From PFJX01 sp040751755 (lineage in GTDB: Bacteria > Pseudomonadota > Gammaproteobacteria > Burkholderiales > Thiobacillaceae): a stretch of DNA of 64,000 bases. This document shows, in pieces, positions 9,529 through 18,488 of this stretch (position 1 is its first letter; each line of letters starts with the position of its first letter). Position numbers and translations under genes: made by a program. The notes below the pieces were generated by a model. It ran no database searches. It was not told the DNA's origin and saw only the letters and a list, made by a program, of their open reading frames with translations. Where the stretch lies: positions 62,001 through 126,000 of the forward strand of contig JBFMHC010000046.1 in the NCBI GenBank assembly GCA_040751755.1, written 5' to 3'.

Positions 9529-10278
9529 ATGTTCGTCCTGCCGCCGATCGCCAACGCCGCCGGCGTGCACGCGCTGTTCGAGACCGCCGCGCTGCTCGCC
9601 GGCACCCAGGCCTACTGGCTGGCGCGCCGCCGTGCCGGCCAGCCTTCGGCCTTCGCCGGCCCGTCCTTCTTCATCCTGATCGGCGCCCTGCTGGGCGCGG
9701 GGCTGGGGAGCAAGGCGGTGTTCTGGATGGAACGGCCCGATCTGCTGTCCCAGTTTGCCTACCAGCCCCTGGCGCTGGTCTTCAACGCCGGCCAGTCCGT
9801 GGTGGGCGGGTTGCTGGGCGGGCTGTTGGGCGTGGAGCTGGCGAAGCGGTTCAATGGCGTCACCGTCTCCACCGGCGACCTGTTCGTCGGCCCCATCCTG
9901 CTGGGGCTGGTCGTCGGCCGCATCGGCTGCTTCCTGGGCGGACTGGCGGACGACACCTACGGCGTGCCCACCGCCCTGCCCTGGGGGGTGGATTTCGGCG
10001 ACGGCATCGCCCGCCACCCCACCCAGCTCTACGAGGTCGCCTTCGCGGCCACGCTGTGGCTGGCGCTCGGGCGCGCGGCGCCCAGGCTTGCGGGCATGCC
10101 GGGGTTGCGCTTTCGCTTGATGCTCTCGGCCTATCTCCTCTGGCGCCTGGCCATCGAGGCGCTGAAGCCCGTTCCCTATGCCTGGCCCGGCGGGCTGTCC
10201 GGCATCCAGTGGGTCTGCCTGCTGGCGCTGGCCCTCTACCTGCCCGGCACCTTGATCCGCCTCAGGGGGCTGCGATGA
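9529..10278 (+). CDS. Lgt-like (prolipoprotein diacylglyceryl transferase family) membrane protein
   Basis: This 249-residue protein with about seven membrane segments resembles Lgt, which moves diacylglyceryl from phosphatidylglycerol to lipoprotein cysteines. Conserved family features are the glycine-rich AGQSVVGGLLGGLLG, the loop GRIGCFLGG and the motif RHPTQLYE. It departs from catalytic Lgt where the family has GRxGNFxNGE (here GRIGCFLGGLA) and where a functional His is expected (here VVGGLLGG). It is therefore a divergent paralogue that may act on another lipid. The stop codon overlaps the radical SAM start (ATGA), so the two products are probably made together. Confidence 0.8.
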   Translation: MFVLPPIANAAGVHALFETAALLAGTQAYWLARRRAGQPSAFAGPSFFILIGALLGAGLGSKAVFWMERPDLLSQFAYQPLALVFNAGQSVVGGLLGGLLGVELAKRFNGVTVSTGDLFVGPILLGLVVGRIGCFLGGLADDTYGVPTALPWGVDFGDGIARHPTQLYEVAFAATLWLALGRAAPRLAGMPGLRFRLMLSAYLLWRLAIEALKPVPYAWPGGLSGIQWVCLLALALYLPGTLIRLRGLR

Positions 10279-11669
10279 GCCGCAAGACCCGGCCCTACCT
10301 GTTCTACGACACCACCGCTTCGGTCTGCTCCGACTGCCTGCGCCGCGTCGAGGCCAAGATCCTGATCAAGGATGAGCGCGTGTTCCTGGAGAAGTGGTGC
10401 CCGGAGCACGGCTGGGAGCGCACCCTCATCGCCGACGACGCCGAGTACTACCGCCTGTGCCGCGAGATCTACGTGAAGGCGCCGGAGATGCCGGAGCGCT
10501 TCAACACCCACATGCGCCGCGGCTGTCCCTGGGATTGCGGCCTCTGCCCGGACCACATGCAGCATTCCTGCGTCAGCGTGGTGGAGATCACCGAGACCTG
10601 CAACCTGCGCTGCCCGGTGTGCTACGCGGATTCGGGGCCTGATGCCGGCCGGCACCTGAGCCTCGCCGAGATCGAGGCCATGCTCGACACGGTGGTGGCC
10701 AACGAGGGCGAGCCGGACGTGGTGCAGATCTCCGGCGGTGAGCCCACCCTGCACCCGGACTTCTTCGCCGTGCTGGACGCCGCGCGTGCCCGTCCGATCC
10801 GCCACCTCATGGTCAACACCAACGGCCTGCGCCTGGCCGGCGAACCGGGGTTCGCGGAACGGCTGGCGGACTACAGGCCGGGGCTGGAGGTCTATCTGCA
10901 GTTCGATTCGCTGCGCGACGACACGCTGAAGGTCCTGCGAGGCGCCGAACTGGCCGACACGCATCGCCGCGCCCTGGAGCGTCTGGAGGCGGTGGGGATG
11001 TCCACCACCCTGGTGATGACCGTGGCGCGGGGCGTGAACGAGGACCAGATCGGCGAGGTAATCCGGCACGCCCTGGGCTGGCGCTGCGTGCGCGGCGTGA
11101 CCCTGCAGCCGGTGCAGGAGGCCGGGCGCGCCGGCGCGAGCGCCGGCCATGGCCACGACCGCCTGACGGTGAGCGGCCTGCGCCGCGCCATCGCCGAGCA
11201 ATCCGGTGTGTTCGCCGTGGAGGACGTGGTGCCGGTGCCCTGCAACCCGGACACCCTGGCCATGGCCTATGCGATCCGCCGCGGCGACCGGGTCGAGCCG
11301 CTCACCCGCCACCTGGGGCCCGAGGTGCTGCTGGCGGGGCCGCGCAACACCATCAGCTTCGAGCGCGATCCGGCGCTGCGTCAGCACCTGGTGCGGCTGT
11401 TCGCAACCAACCTGGCGCCGCAGGGGCAGGCGGCCTGCCTGTCGGAACTGCTCTGCTGCCTGCCGCGCGTGGAGGCGGCCGAACTCGGCTACGAAAACGT
11501 GTTCCGCGTCCTGATCGTACGTTTCATGGACCGTCATGATCTGGATTTGCGCGCCCTCAAGAAGTCCTGCGTGCACATGGCGCGGCCGGACGGGCGGATG
11601 ATCCCGTTCGAGGCGTGGAACCTGTTCTACCGGCAGGGGCGATTGCCCGAGCCGGGAAATTGCGCCTGA
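10275..11669 (+). CDS. Radical SAM protein, COG1964/tetraether synthase (Tes)-like
   Basis: The 464-residue protein has the radical SAM motif CNLRCPVC (Cys109, 113, 116). Before it comes a CPWDCGLCPDH box (Cys84, 88, 91), and an N-terminal zinc-ribbon or rubredoxin-like trio lies at Cys18, Cys21 and Cys42. SGGEPTLHPDFF binds SAM. C-terminal Cys residues (VPCNPD, CLSELLCC, KKSCVHMARPDGRMIPF) can ligate auxiliary clusters. This architecture is that of COG1964, which includes the archaeal tetraether synthase that joins lipid tails by C-C bonds. The overlap with an Lgt-like membrane protein suggests a glycerolipid substrate. The assignment to Tes function is inference; bacterial homologues are largely untested. 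Confidence 0.85.
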   Translation: MSRKTRPYLFYDTTASVCSDCLRRVEAKILIKDERVFLEKWCPEHGWERTLIADDAEYYRLCREIYVKAPEMPERFNTHMRRGCPWDCGLCPDHMQHSCVSVVEITETCNLRCPVCYADSGPDAGRHLSLAEIEAMLDTVVANEGEPDVVQISGGEPTLHPDFFAVLDAARARPIRHLMVNTNGLRLAGEPGFAERLADYRPGLEVYLQFDSLRDDTLKVLRGAELADTHRRALERLEAVGMSTTLVMTVARGVNEDQIGEVIRHALGWRCVRGVTLQPVQEAGRAGASAGHGHDRLTVSGLRRAIAEQSGVFAVEDVVPVPCNPDTLAMAYAIRRGDRVEPLTRHLGPEVLLAGPRNTISFERDPALRQHLVRLFATNLAPQGQAACLSELLCCLPRVEAAELGYENVFRVLIVRFMDRHDLDLRALKKSCVHMARPDGRMIPFEAWNLFYRQGRLPEPGNCA

Positions 11670-11828
11670 CCGGGACGGCGGGTACCGGTAAACTCGCGGC
11701 CAGGTGCTCGGACCCGGATGTCCGTAAAAATCGCTTATCGCCCAATAAAAAAACCCTAGCCCGGCTGGGGCGTCGCCCCGGTAAAGTTACCAACTTTCAG
11801 TTTCCCCCTGATTTCTCTGGAGATTTCC

Positions 11829-13679
11829 ATGGCCAACCGTTCCACCCTCGAGCCCAAAGTTGCTGCCGCCGGCAGCGCCGCCGACCTCTTCGCCCTGGCG
11901 CGCGAATGCTTCGACGAGCCGGCGGACATGGCCTATGCCAAGGACATCCTGAGCGGCGCCGCCTTCACCGGCGCCGGCGATGCCAAGGCCGCCCTGGACA
12001 AGGTGGCGGGCGACGCCATGTTCACCAAGGACTTCGTCACCCTGGCGATCGGCTACAAGGTCCTGGGCGACGAGGGCAAGGCCAAGGAGATGCTGGGCCA
12101 GGGTGCGGACTTCGCCATGGATGGCAGCGAGAAGGTGTCCGTGGGCATGGGCCAGTGGCTGGCCCTGGGCGATGCCGCCGCCGCCGGCAAGGCGCTCGCC
12201 GGTGCGCTCAAGGAGGTCTCCGCGACCGAGGAGCTGTACGGCCTGGCCACGGTGGTGGCGGAGCTGAACAACGCCGAGCTGTTCGGCCAGATCACCGACA
12301 AGATCAAGACCAAGGCCGGCCGCGCCGCCGACTTCGCGCGCCTCGCCAAGCTGCTGGCGAGCGGCGGCGAGAAGGCCAAGGCGGTCGAGGTGATCAACGA
12401 GGGCGCGGCCAAGTACGGCAGCCCCGGCGACCTGATCGCCTTCTCCGGCGCCATGGGCGAGATCGACCCCGCCGCCGCCGGCGCCCTGTTCGACAAGGCC
12501 CTGGAGTCGGCCAAGGACTTCACCGCGCTGATGCAGGTGCTGGCGGCCGCCGCCGGCAACGCCGAGCTGACCAAGGCGGTGCTGGCGAAGGCCGGCGCCA
12601 CCGCCACCGCCACCGGCGAGCTGCTGCAGCTCGCCGACGCCTGCGCGGGCAGCGGCGACAGTGCCGCGGTGGCCGGGATGCTCGACAAGGCCGAGGAGGC
12701 CGTGGCCAACCTGGACGAGATGCGCAAGGTGGTGGAGGCGGCCAACAAGCACGCCGCCGGTGACGCCGCCCGCGTCGCGCGCGTGGCCGAGAAGCTGGCC
12801 AAGCGCGAGGCCAACCAGGCCAAGTACGTGGCGTTCCAGAACGAGGAACCCAAGTGCACCACGGTCAAGCAGATCATCGACCTGGCCGATCGCATCCTCG
12901 CCGAGCTCGACGACAAGGCCTACGCCGGCAAGATGCTGGGCATCGCCGAGGCGCAGATGCGCGAGGACGGCTTCCACTTCGGCCGCTTCAAGCCCCTGAT
13001 CCTGGCCGTCGACCGCCTGGGCGACAAGGAATGGCTGGGCAGGCTGCTGGACGAGAGCGTGGCTAGCTCCGGCGACGACTTCGTGTGGTTCCGCGAGATC
13101 GTCCTCGCCTGCGCGCGCGAGATGAAGGACGCCGAATATGGCAAGGCTCGCGCGCGCGCCTACATGGAAGGCCGCTCCATGGGCGACAACGTCTACGACT
13201 ACACCAAGATGGCCGAACTGGCCGCCGAGGGCCTGGGGGACGCCGCCATGGCCGCGAAGATGCTCACGGACGCCGCCGGCCGCGCCAAGGACCACTTCGC
13301 CCTCGCCCACGTCGGCAAGCTGTACCGCAACATCGGCGACAACGCCAACGCCAATGCCCTGTTCGCCAAGGCGGTGGACGCCTGCGCCAGCGGCGATGCC
13401 TGCGTGCAGCTGGCCGGCCGCTTGAAGTCCTATGAGCTGCCCGTCTCCGAGATCGCCCCGCTCATGGACGGCTGCGGCGCCAAGCTGGGCTCCGCCGGCG
13501 ACAAGCTGCGCTGGGCAGAGGGCGTGTCCGACCTGCTGCTGGACGGTGCCTGGGCCCAGAAGGCCTTCGACGGCATCGCCGCCAGCTTCGCCGACGGCGC
13601 CGACAAGAAGCGCTTCGAACGCAGCCGCGAGATGCGCATGGGCTACCGCTTCTTCGGCCCCGGCGTGCAGGCCCACTGA
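11829..13679 (+). CDS. Alanine-rich helical-repeat (TPR/Sel1-like) protein
   Basis: This 616-residue cytoplasmic-looking protein has no signal peptide and no membrane segment. It consists almost entirely of degenerate units of about 31-36 residues, each two amphipathic helices. Examples are ADFARLAKLLASGGEKAKAV, GELLQLADACAGSGDSAAVA, YDYTKMAELAAEGLGDAAMA and FALAHVGKLYRNIGDNANAN. About 16 units can be laid out by eye. Small residues and aspartate or glycine mark the turns, as in TPR or Sel1 solenoids. Repeats of this kind scaffold protein complexes. Partners and function are unknown. It stands alone, with a 159-nt upstream region and a strong terminator directly after it, suggesting a well-expressed monocistronic gene. 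Confidence 0.85.
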   Translation: MANRSTLEPKVAAAGSAADLFALARECFDEPADMAYAKDILSGAAFTGAGDAKAALDKVAGDAMFTKDFVTLAIGYKVLGDEGKAKEMLGQGADFAMDGSEKVSVGMGQWLALGDAAAAGKALAGALKEVSATEELYGLATVVAELNNAELFGQITDKIKTKAGRAADFARLAKLLASGGEKAKAVEVINEGAAKYGSPGDLIAFSGAMGEIDPAAAGALFDKALESAKDFTALMQVLAAAAGNAELTKAVLAKAGATATATGELLQLADACAGSGDSAAVAGMLDKAEEAVANLDEMRKVVEAANKHAAGDAARVARVAEKLAKREANQAKYVAFQNEEPKCTTVKQIIDLADRILAELDDKAYAGKMLGIAEAQMREDGFHFGRFKPLILAVDRLGDKEWLGRLLDESVASSGDDFVWFREIVLACAREMKDAEYGKARARAYMEGRSMGDNVYDYTKMAELAAEGLGDAAMAAKMLTDAAGRAKDHFALAHVGKLYRNIGDNANANALFAKAVDACASGDACVQLAGRLKSYELPVSEIAPLMDGCGAKLGSAGDKLRWAEGVSDLLLDGAWAQKAFDGIAASFADGADKKRFERSREMRMGYRFFGPGVQAH

Positions 13680-13695
13680 GCGCCAAAACCCCGCG

Positions 13696-13724
13696 AAACG
13701 GCCGGCCCTGCCGGCCGTTTTTCT
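13696..13724 (+). terminator. Rho-independent terminator
   Basis: An 11-bp perfect stem, AAACGGCCGGC (13696-13706) with GCCGGCCGTTT (13710-13720), has a 3-nt loop and leads into a T-rich tract (TTTTTCTTT). It ends the transcript of the helical-repeat gene and separates it from the flagellar operon. Confidence 0.93.
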
Positions 13725-13813
13725 TTGTGCCGCGAGGACTTGGCGCAGGGGGGCGCGTGCTAAAATCCGCGCCACTTTTATAACCTTGAGCCAGGGCGAG
13801 CCTGGACCCGAGG

Positions 13814-14968
13814 ATGGCGGAAGACAGCGATCTCGAACGCACCGAACCAGCATCGCCCAGACGGCTGGAAAAGGCCCGGGCGGAAGGCAATGTGCCGCGC
13901 TCGCGCGAGCTCGCGACCTTCGCCGTGCTGCTGGCGAGCACCGCGGTGATCGCCATGATGGGCATGTTCATGTTCCGCGGCCTCGGCAACGTCATGCGCA
14001 GCACGCTCGACTTCGGCCGCGACGACATCGCCAGCCCGGTCATGATGGGGCGCAACCTCATGGATGCCGGCATGGAGGGCATGCTGCTGCTGCTGCCGCT
14101 GGCCGGGACCGTGGTGGTGGTGGCGATCGCCGCGAACGTCCTGGTGTCCGGCTGGGTGTTCTCCACCAAGGCCTTCGCGCCCGACTTCGCCAAGCTCAAT
14201 CCCATCTCCGGCATCGCCCGGCTGTTCTCCCTGGTCTCCGCGGTGGAACTCCTCAAGGCCCTGCTCAAGGGCGGCCTGATCGCCGGCGTCGCCGGCTGGA
14301 TGATCTGGCACCAGCGCGAGGGCATCCTGGTCCTGGCGGCCGAGCCGCTGGAATCGGCGATGGTGCACTTCGGCGAGATCACCCTCTTCACCTTCCTCGC
14401 TGCCGCCGGCGCCTATGCGCTGGTGGTGGCCATGGACGTGCCGTTCCAGCTGTGGAACTACCAGCGGCAGATGCGCATGACCAAGGACGAGTTGCGCCAG
14501 GAGGCGAAGGAGTCCGAGGGCGATCCGCAGATCAAGGCGCGCATCCGCTCCCTGCAACGTGAGGCGGCGCGCCGCCGCATGATGCAGGCGGTGCCGAAGG
14601 CCGACGTGGTGGTCACCAACCCGATGCACTTCGCGGTGGCGATGCAGTACGACGAGAAACACATGGCCGCGCCCGTGGTCATCGCCAAGGGCAGCCAGCT
14701 GGTGGCGCAGCGGATCAAGGAGATCGCGCGTGAGCACCGCGTGCCCATCGTCGAGGCGCCGCCCCTGGCGCGCGCCCTGCACCGCCACGTCGAGGTGGGC
14801 GATGCGATCCCCGGCACGCTGTTCAGCGCCGTGGCGCAGGTCCTGGCCTACGTCTACCAGCTCAACCAGTCGATGAATCCCGTCTTGCCGACGGACTGGC
14901 AGGTGCCGCCGAAGCTGGACCCCGCCAACCGCGCCGCGCCTGAGGCCGTCGCCGCGGAGGCCGCCTGA
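13814..14968 (+). CDS. flhB: Flagellar export apparatus protein FlhB, NPMH variant
   Basis: This 384-residue protein is the export-gate switch of the flagellar type III system. It has an N-terminal cytoplasmic start (ERTEPASPRRLEKARAEG), four membrane helices to about residue 210, and the cytoplasmic FlhBC domain with MTKDELRQEAKESEGDPQ. The autocleavage site, nearly always NPTH, reads N269-P-M-H here (TNPMHFAVAMQYDEKH). Asn269, which performs the cleavage, is kept. The Thr-to-Met change could slow cleavage or alter rod/hook-to-filament switching. The stop overlaps the flhA start (TGATG). A C-terminal extension follows the domain. Confidence 0.97.
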   Translation: MAEDSDLERTEPASPRRLEKARAEGNVPRSRELATFAVLLASTAVIAMMGMFMFRGLGNVMRSTLDFGRDDIASPVMMGRNLMDAGMEGMLLLLPLAGTVVVVAIAANVLVSGWVFSTKAFAPDFAKLNPISGIARLFSLVSAVELLKALLKGGLIAGVAGWMIWHQREGILVLAAEPLESAMVHFGEITLFTFLAAAGAYALVVAMDVPFQLWNYQRQMRMTKDELRQEAKESEGDPQIKARIRSLQREAARRRMMQAVPKADVVVTNPMHFAVAMQYDEKHMAAPVVIAKGSQLVAQRIKEIAREHRVPIVEAPPLARALHRHVEVGDAIPGTLFSAVAQVLAYVYQLNQSMNPVLPTDWQVPPKLDPANRAAPEAVAAEAA

Positions 14969-17043
14969 TGGCCGAGGCCCTCGCCCAACCCGGCCTGAAC
15001 TGGCGCAAGCTGGCGGCGCCGCTGCTGGTGATCATGATCCTGGCGATGATGATCCTGCCGCTGCCGCCCTTCCTGCTGGACATCCTCTTCACCTTCAACA
15101 TCGCCCTGGCGATGATCGTCCTGCTGATCAGCCTCTACACCCTGAAGCCGCTGGAGTTCTCGGTGTTCCCCACGGTGCTGCTGCTGACCACGCTGATGCG
15201 CCTGTCGCTCAACGTCGCTTCCACCCGCATCGTACTGCTGGAAGGCCATACCGGGCCGGACGCCGCCGGCAAGGTGATCGAGGCCTTCGGCCACTTCCTG
15301 GTGGGCGGCAACTACGCGGTCGGCCTGGTGGTGTTCATCATCCTCGTGGTGATCAACTTCGTCGTCATCACCAAGGGCGCGGGGCGCATCGCCGAGGTGA
15401 GCGCCCGCTTCACCCTGGACGCGATGCCCGGCAAGCAGATGGCGATCGACGCCGACCTCAACGCCGGCCTGATCGGCGAGGACGAGGCGCGCCGGCGCCG
15501 CACCGAGATCGCCCAGGAGGCGGACTTCTACGGCTCCATGGACGGTGCCTCGAAGTTCGTGCGCGGCGATGCCGTGGCGGGCATCGTCATCATGGTCATC
15601 AACATCTTCGGCGGCCTCATCGTCGGCATGGTGCAGCATGACCTCTCGTTCGCCGAGGCGGGCAAGAACTACACCCTGCTCACCATCGGCGACGGTCTGG
15701 TGGCGCAGATCCCCGCCCTGGTCATCTCCACCGCCGCCGGCATCGTCGTGTCGCGCGTGTCGAGCGAGCAGGACCTCAACCAGCAGCTCATGGGACAGAT
15801 GTTCGGCCGCCCGCAGGCCCTGTTCCTCACCAGCGGCATCCTCTCCATCCTCGGCCTCGTGCCGGGCATGCCGCACGTCGCCTTCCTGCTCATGGGCGGC
15901 ATGCTGGCCGGCGCCGCCTACCTGCTGACGCAGCGCCAGCGCGAGGCGGCGCAGGCGCAGGCGGTGGCGCCGCCGCCGCCGGTGGTCGAGGAGCCTCAGG
16001 AGGTGGGGTGGCACGACGTCGCCGCGGTGGACCGGCTTGGCCTGGAGGTGGGCTACCGCCTGGTGCCGCTGGTCGACAAGAACCAGGACGGCGAGCTGCT
16101 GCGCCGCATCCGCGGCATCCGCAAGAAGATCGCCCAGGACCTCGGTTACCTGGTGCCCGCCGTGCACATCCGCGACAACCTGCAGCTCAAGCCCAATGCG
16201 TACCGCGTCACCCTCAAGGGCGTGAGCGTGGCCGAGGGCGAGGCGGTGGCGGGCAAGTTCCTCGCCATCAACCCGGGGCGGGTGATGGGCGGCATCGCCG
16301 GCCAGACCACCACCGACCCGGCCTACGGCCTGCCGGCGGTGTGGATCGAGGCGAACCAGCGCGACTTGGCGCAGACCTACGGCTATACCGTGGTCGACAC
16401 CGGCACGGTCATCGCCACCCACCTCACCAAGATCATCAGTGAGCACGCCCCCGAGCTCCTGGGCCGCGAGGAGACGCAGCAGCTGCTCGACCACATCGCC
16501 AAGCAGTACCCGAAGCTGGTCGAGGACCTGGTGCCCAAGACCCTGCCGATCGGCACGCTGCAGAAGGTGCTGCAGAACCTGCTGGAGGAGGACGTCCACA
16601 TCCGCGACATGCGCACCATCCTCGAGACGCTGGCCGAACACGTGGGCAGGACGCAGGACGCCGACGAGCTCACCGCCGCGGTCAGGGTGGCCCTGGGGCG
16701 TGCTATCATCCACGAAACCTTTGGAGGAGCGCAGGAATTGCAGGTGATGGCTTTGGAGCCTAACCTCGAGCACATCCTGATGCAGGCCATGGCGGCCCGC
16801 GGCGAGGCGGGCGGCGGACTGGAACCGGGGCTGGCGGAACGGCTGGTGAGGGAAACGGTTCAGGCCGTGGAACGTCAGGAATCGGCGGGCCAACCCGCGG
16901 TGCTGCTGTCCCCGCCCGCCATCCGTCCCGTCCTGGCGCGCTTCCTGCGCCGTTCCGCCACCTCCCTCAAGGTCCTTTCGCACGCCGAGGTGCCGGATGG
17001 CAAGACCATCCGCATCGTCAGCCTCATCGGTAGCGGTGCATGA
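14968..17043 (+). CDS. flhA: Flagellar export gate protein FlhA
   Basis: At 691 residues this matches the family length. Eight membrane helices fill about residues 1-330, including the FHIPEP-type block from SVFPTVLLLTTLMRLSLNVA through GDAVAGIVIMVINIFGG. A linker and the cytoplasmic nonameric-ring domain follow (AYGLPAVWIEANQRDLAQTY, FPVAPELLGREETQQLLDHI-type region and TIRIVSLIGSGA at the end). FlhA forms the proton-driven channel through which flagellar subunits pass. It is translationally coupled to flhB upstream and overlaps flhF downstream by 4 nt. Confidence 0.97.
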   Translation: MAEALAQPGLNWRKLAAPLLVIMILAMMILPLPPFLLDILFTFNIALAMIVLLISLYTLKPLEFSVFPTVLLLTTLMRLSLNVASTRIVLLEGHTGPDAAGKVIEAFGHFLVGGNYAVGLVVFIILVVINFVVITKGAGRIAEVSARFTLDAMPGKQMAIDADLNAGLIGEDEARRRRTEIAQEADFYGSMDGASKFVRGDAVAGIVIMVINIFGGLIVGMVQHDLSFAEAGKNYTLLTIGDGLVAQIPALVISTAAGIVVSRVSSEQDLNQQLMGQMFGRPQALFLTSGILSILGLVPGMPHVAFLLMGGMLAGAAYLLTQRQREAAQAQAVAPPPPVVEEPQEVGWHDVAAVDRLGLEVGYRLVPLVDKNQDGELLRRIRGIRKKIAQDLGYLVPAVHIRDNLQLKPNAYRVTLKGVSVAEGEAVAGKFLAINPGRVMGGIAGQTTTDPAYGLPAVWIEANQRDLAQTYGYTVVDTGTVIATHLTKIISEHAPELLGREETQQLLDHIAKQYPKLVEDLVPKTLPIGTLQKVLQNLLEEDVHIRDMRTILETLAEHVGRTQDADELTAAVRVALGRAIIHETFGGAQELQVMALEPNLEHILMQAMAARGEAGGGLEPGLAERLVRETVQAVERQESAGQPAVLLSPPAIRPVLARFLRRSATSLKVLSHAEVPDGKTIRIVSLIGSGA

Positions 17044-18488
17044 TCAAAAAATTCCACGCACAAACCACCCGCGACGCCTTGCGCCAGGTACGCGACGCCC
17101 TGGGCGCCAGCGCCATCATCCTGTCCAACCGGCAGGTGGCCGGCGGCGTCGAGATCATCGCCGTGGCGGACCTCGACATGGCGGCGCTCACCGCGCAGGC
17201 CGAGCCGGCCCTGTGGGCCGCCGCCAACCAGGCCGCGGCCAAGCCGGTGGCGAGCCAGAAGCCGGCCGCGGCGGCGCGCCCGGCGCAACCCGCCAAGCCG
17301 AGCATCAGCCTGGAGGAGGCCGGTCCGCAGCTCGCCACCCTCGCCGAGTTCCTCGAACAGCGCCAGGGCCGGCCGGCCGACAGGCCCGCGGAGGCGGGCA
17401 CCACCATCCGCCCCTCGCCGGCGCGTCAGCAGCAGGCCAGGCCGCCCGCGGAACCGGAGACCGCTCCGGAGGCGCCGCAGGTGCAGGCGGTGCCGGTCGC
17501 CGTGGCCGGCGTCGATGAATTGACGCGCGAGGTGAGGTTGCTGCGCGGCATGGTCGAGGGCCAGCTGGCCGGCTTTGCCTGGAACGACCTGACGCGCCGC
17601 GACCCGCTGCGCGCCGAACTCATGAAGCGCCTGCTCGCCGCCGGCTTCTCCGCCGGTTTCTCGCGCCAGTTGGTGGAGCGTCTGCCGCAGGACGAGGGCG
17701 ACATCAACCAGGCCCTGAAGTGGCTCAAGTCGACCATCGCCCACAACATCAAGATCGCCGCGCCCGAGGACGACATCGTCGAGAAGGGCGGTGTCTATGC
17801 CCTGGTGGGGCCGACCGGTGTCGGCAAGACCACCACGGTGGCGAAGATCGCGGCGCGCGCGGTGCTGCGCCACGGCGCCAGCAAGGTGGCCCTGGTCACC
17901 ACCGACACCTACCGGATCGGCGCCCAGGACCAGTTGCGCATCTACGGCCGCATCCTCGGCACGCCGGTGTTCGCGGTGCGCGACGAGAACGACCTGGAGC
18001 TGACCCTCTCCGACCTGCACAGCCGCCACCTGGTGCTGATCGACACCGTCGGCATGAGCCAGCGCGACAAGCGCGTCGCCGAACAGGTGGCGCTGCTGTG
18101 CGGCGAGGGGCGCGAGGTCAAGCGCCTGCTGCTGCTCGGCGCGCCCAGCCAGGGCATCACCCTGGAGGAGGTGGCGCGCGCCTATGCCGGCCCCGGCCTG
18201 ATCGGCGGCGTGCTGACCAAGATCGACGAGGCGCTCACCTTCGGCCCGGTCCTCGACGTGGCGATCCGCCACGAGCTGCCGGTGCATTTCGTCACCAACG
18301 GCCAGCGCGTGCCGGAAGACCTGCACCTGGCGAACGCCACCTACCTCGCCGACCGCGCCTTCCGGGTCAATCAGACGGAGTCGCCGTTCAGCCAGGCCGA
18401 GGGCGACTACCCCATCCTCATGGCCGCCGCCCAGGGCCAGGGGGTGCTCGAGGAAGTGGCGGGAGGGGTGGCCGGTGCGGCTGGCTGA
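17040..18488 (+). CDS. flhF: Flagellar biosynthesis GTPase FlhF
   Basis: This 482-residue SRP-type GTPase determines where and whether a flagellum is built. The N-terminal part (IKKFHAQTTRDALRQVRDAL) is followed by a long Ala/Pro-rich linker at about residues 65-150. The NG domain has P-loop GPTGVGKTTTVAK at about 257, then VTTDTYRIGAQDQL, the DTVGMSQRDK switch, TKIDEA and a closing VTNGQRVPEDL. All nucleotide motifs look intact. It overlaps flhA by 4 nt and the flhG-like gene by 14 nt, implying a coupled placement module. Confidence 0.97.
   Translation: MIKKFHAQTTRDALRQVRDALGASAIILSNRQVAGGVEIIAVADLDMAALTAQAEPALWAAANQAAAKPVASQKPAAAARPAQPAKPSISLEEAGPQLATLAEFLEQRQGRPADRPAEAGTTIRPSPARQQQARPPAEPETAPEAPQVQAVPVAVAGVDELTREVRLLRGMVEGQLAGFAWNDLTRRDPLRAELMKRLLAAGFSAGFSRQLVERLPQDEGDINQALKWLKSTIAHNIKIAAPEDDIVEKGGVYALVGPTGVGKTTTVAKIAARAVLRHGASKVALVTTDTYRIGAQDQLRIYGRILGTPVFAVRDENDLELTLSDLHSRHLVLIDTVGMSQRDKRVAEQVALLCGEGREVKRLLLLGAPSQGITLEEVARAYAGPGLIGGVLTKIDEALTFGPVLDVAIRHELPVHFVTNGQRVPEDLHLANATYLADRAFRVNQTESPFSQAEGDYPILMAAAQGQGVLEEVAGGVAGAAG

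Noticed and set aside
11740..11785. Hairpin GGGGCGTCGCCCC near an A-run before the repeat-protein gene
   Set aside because: It would act as a terminator only on the minus strand, where no gene ends, and the stem is just 5 bp.
11787..13853. 688-codon minus-strand open frame opposite the repeat protein
   Set aside because: Its apparent repeats mirror those of the plus-strand gene, and the plus strand has a good start and terminator.
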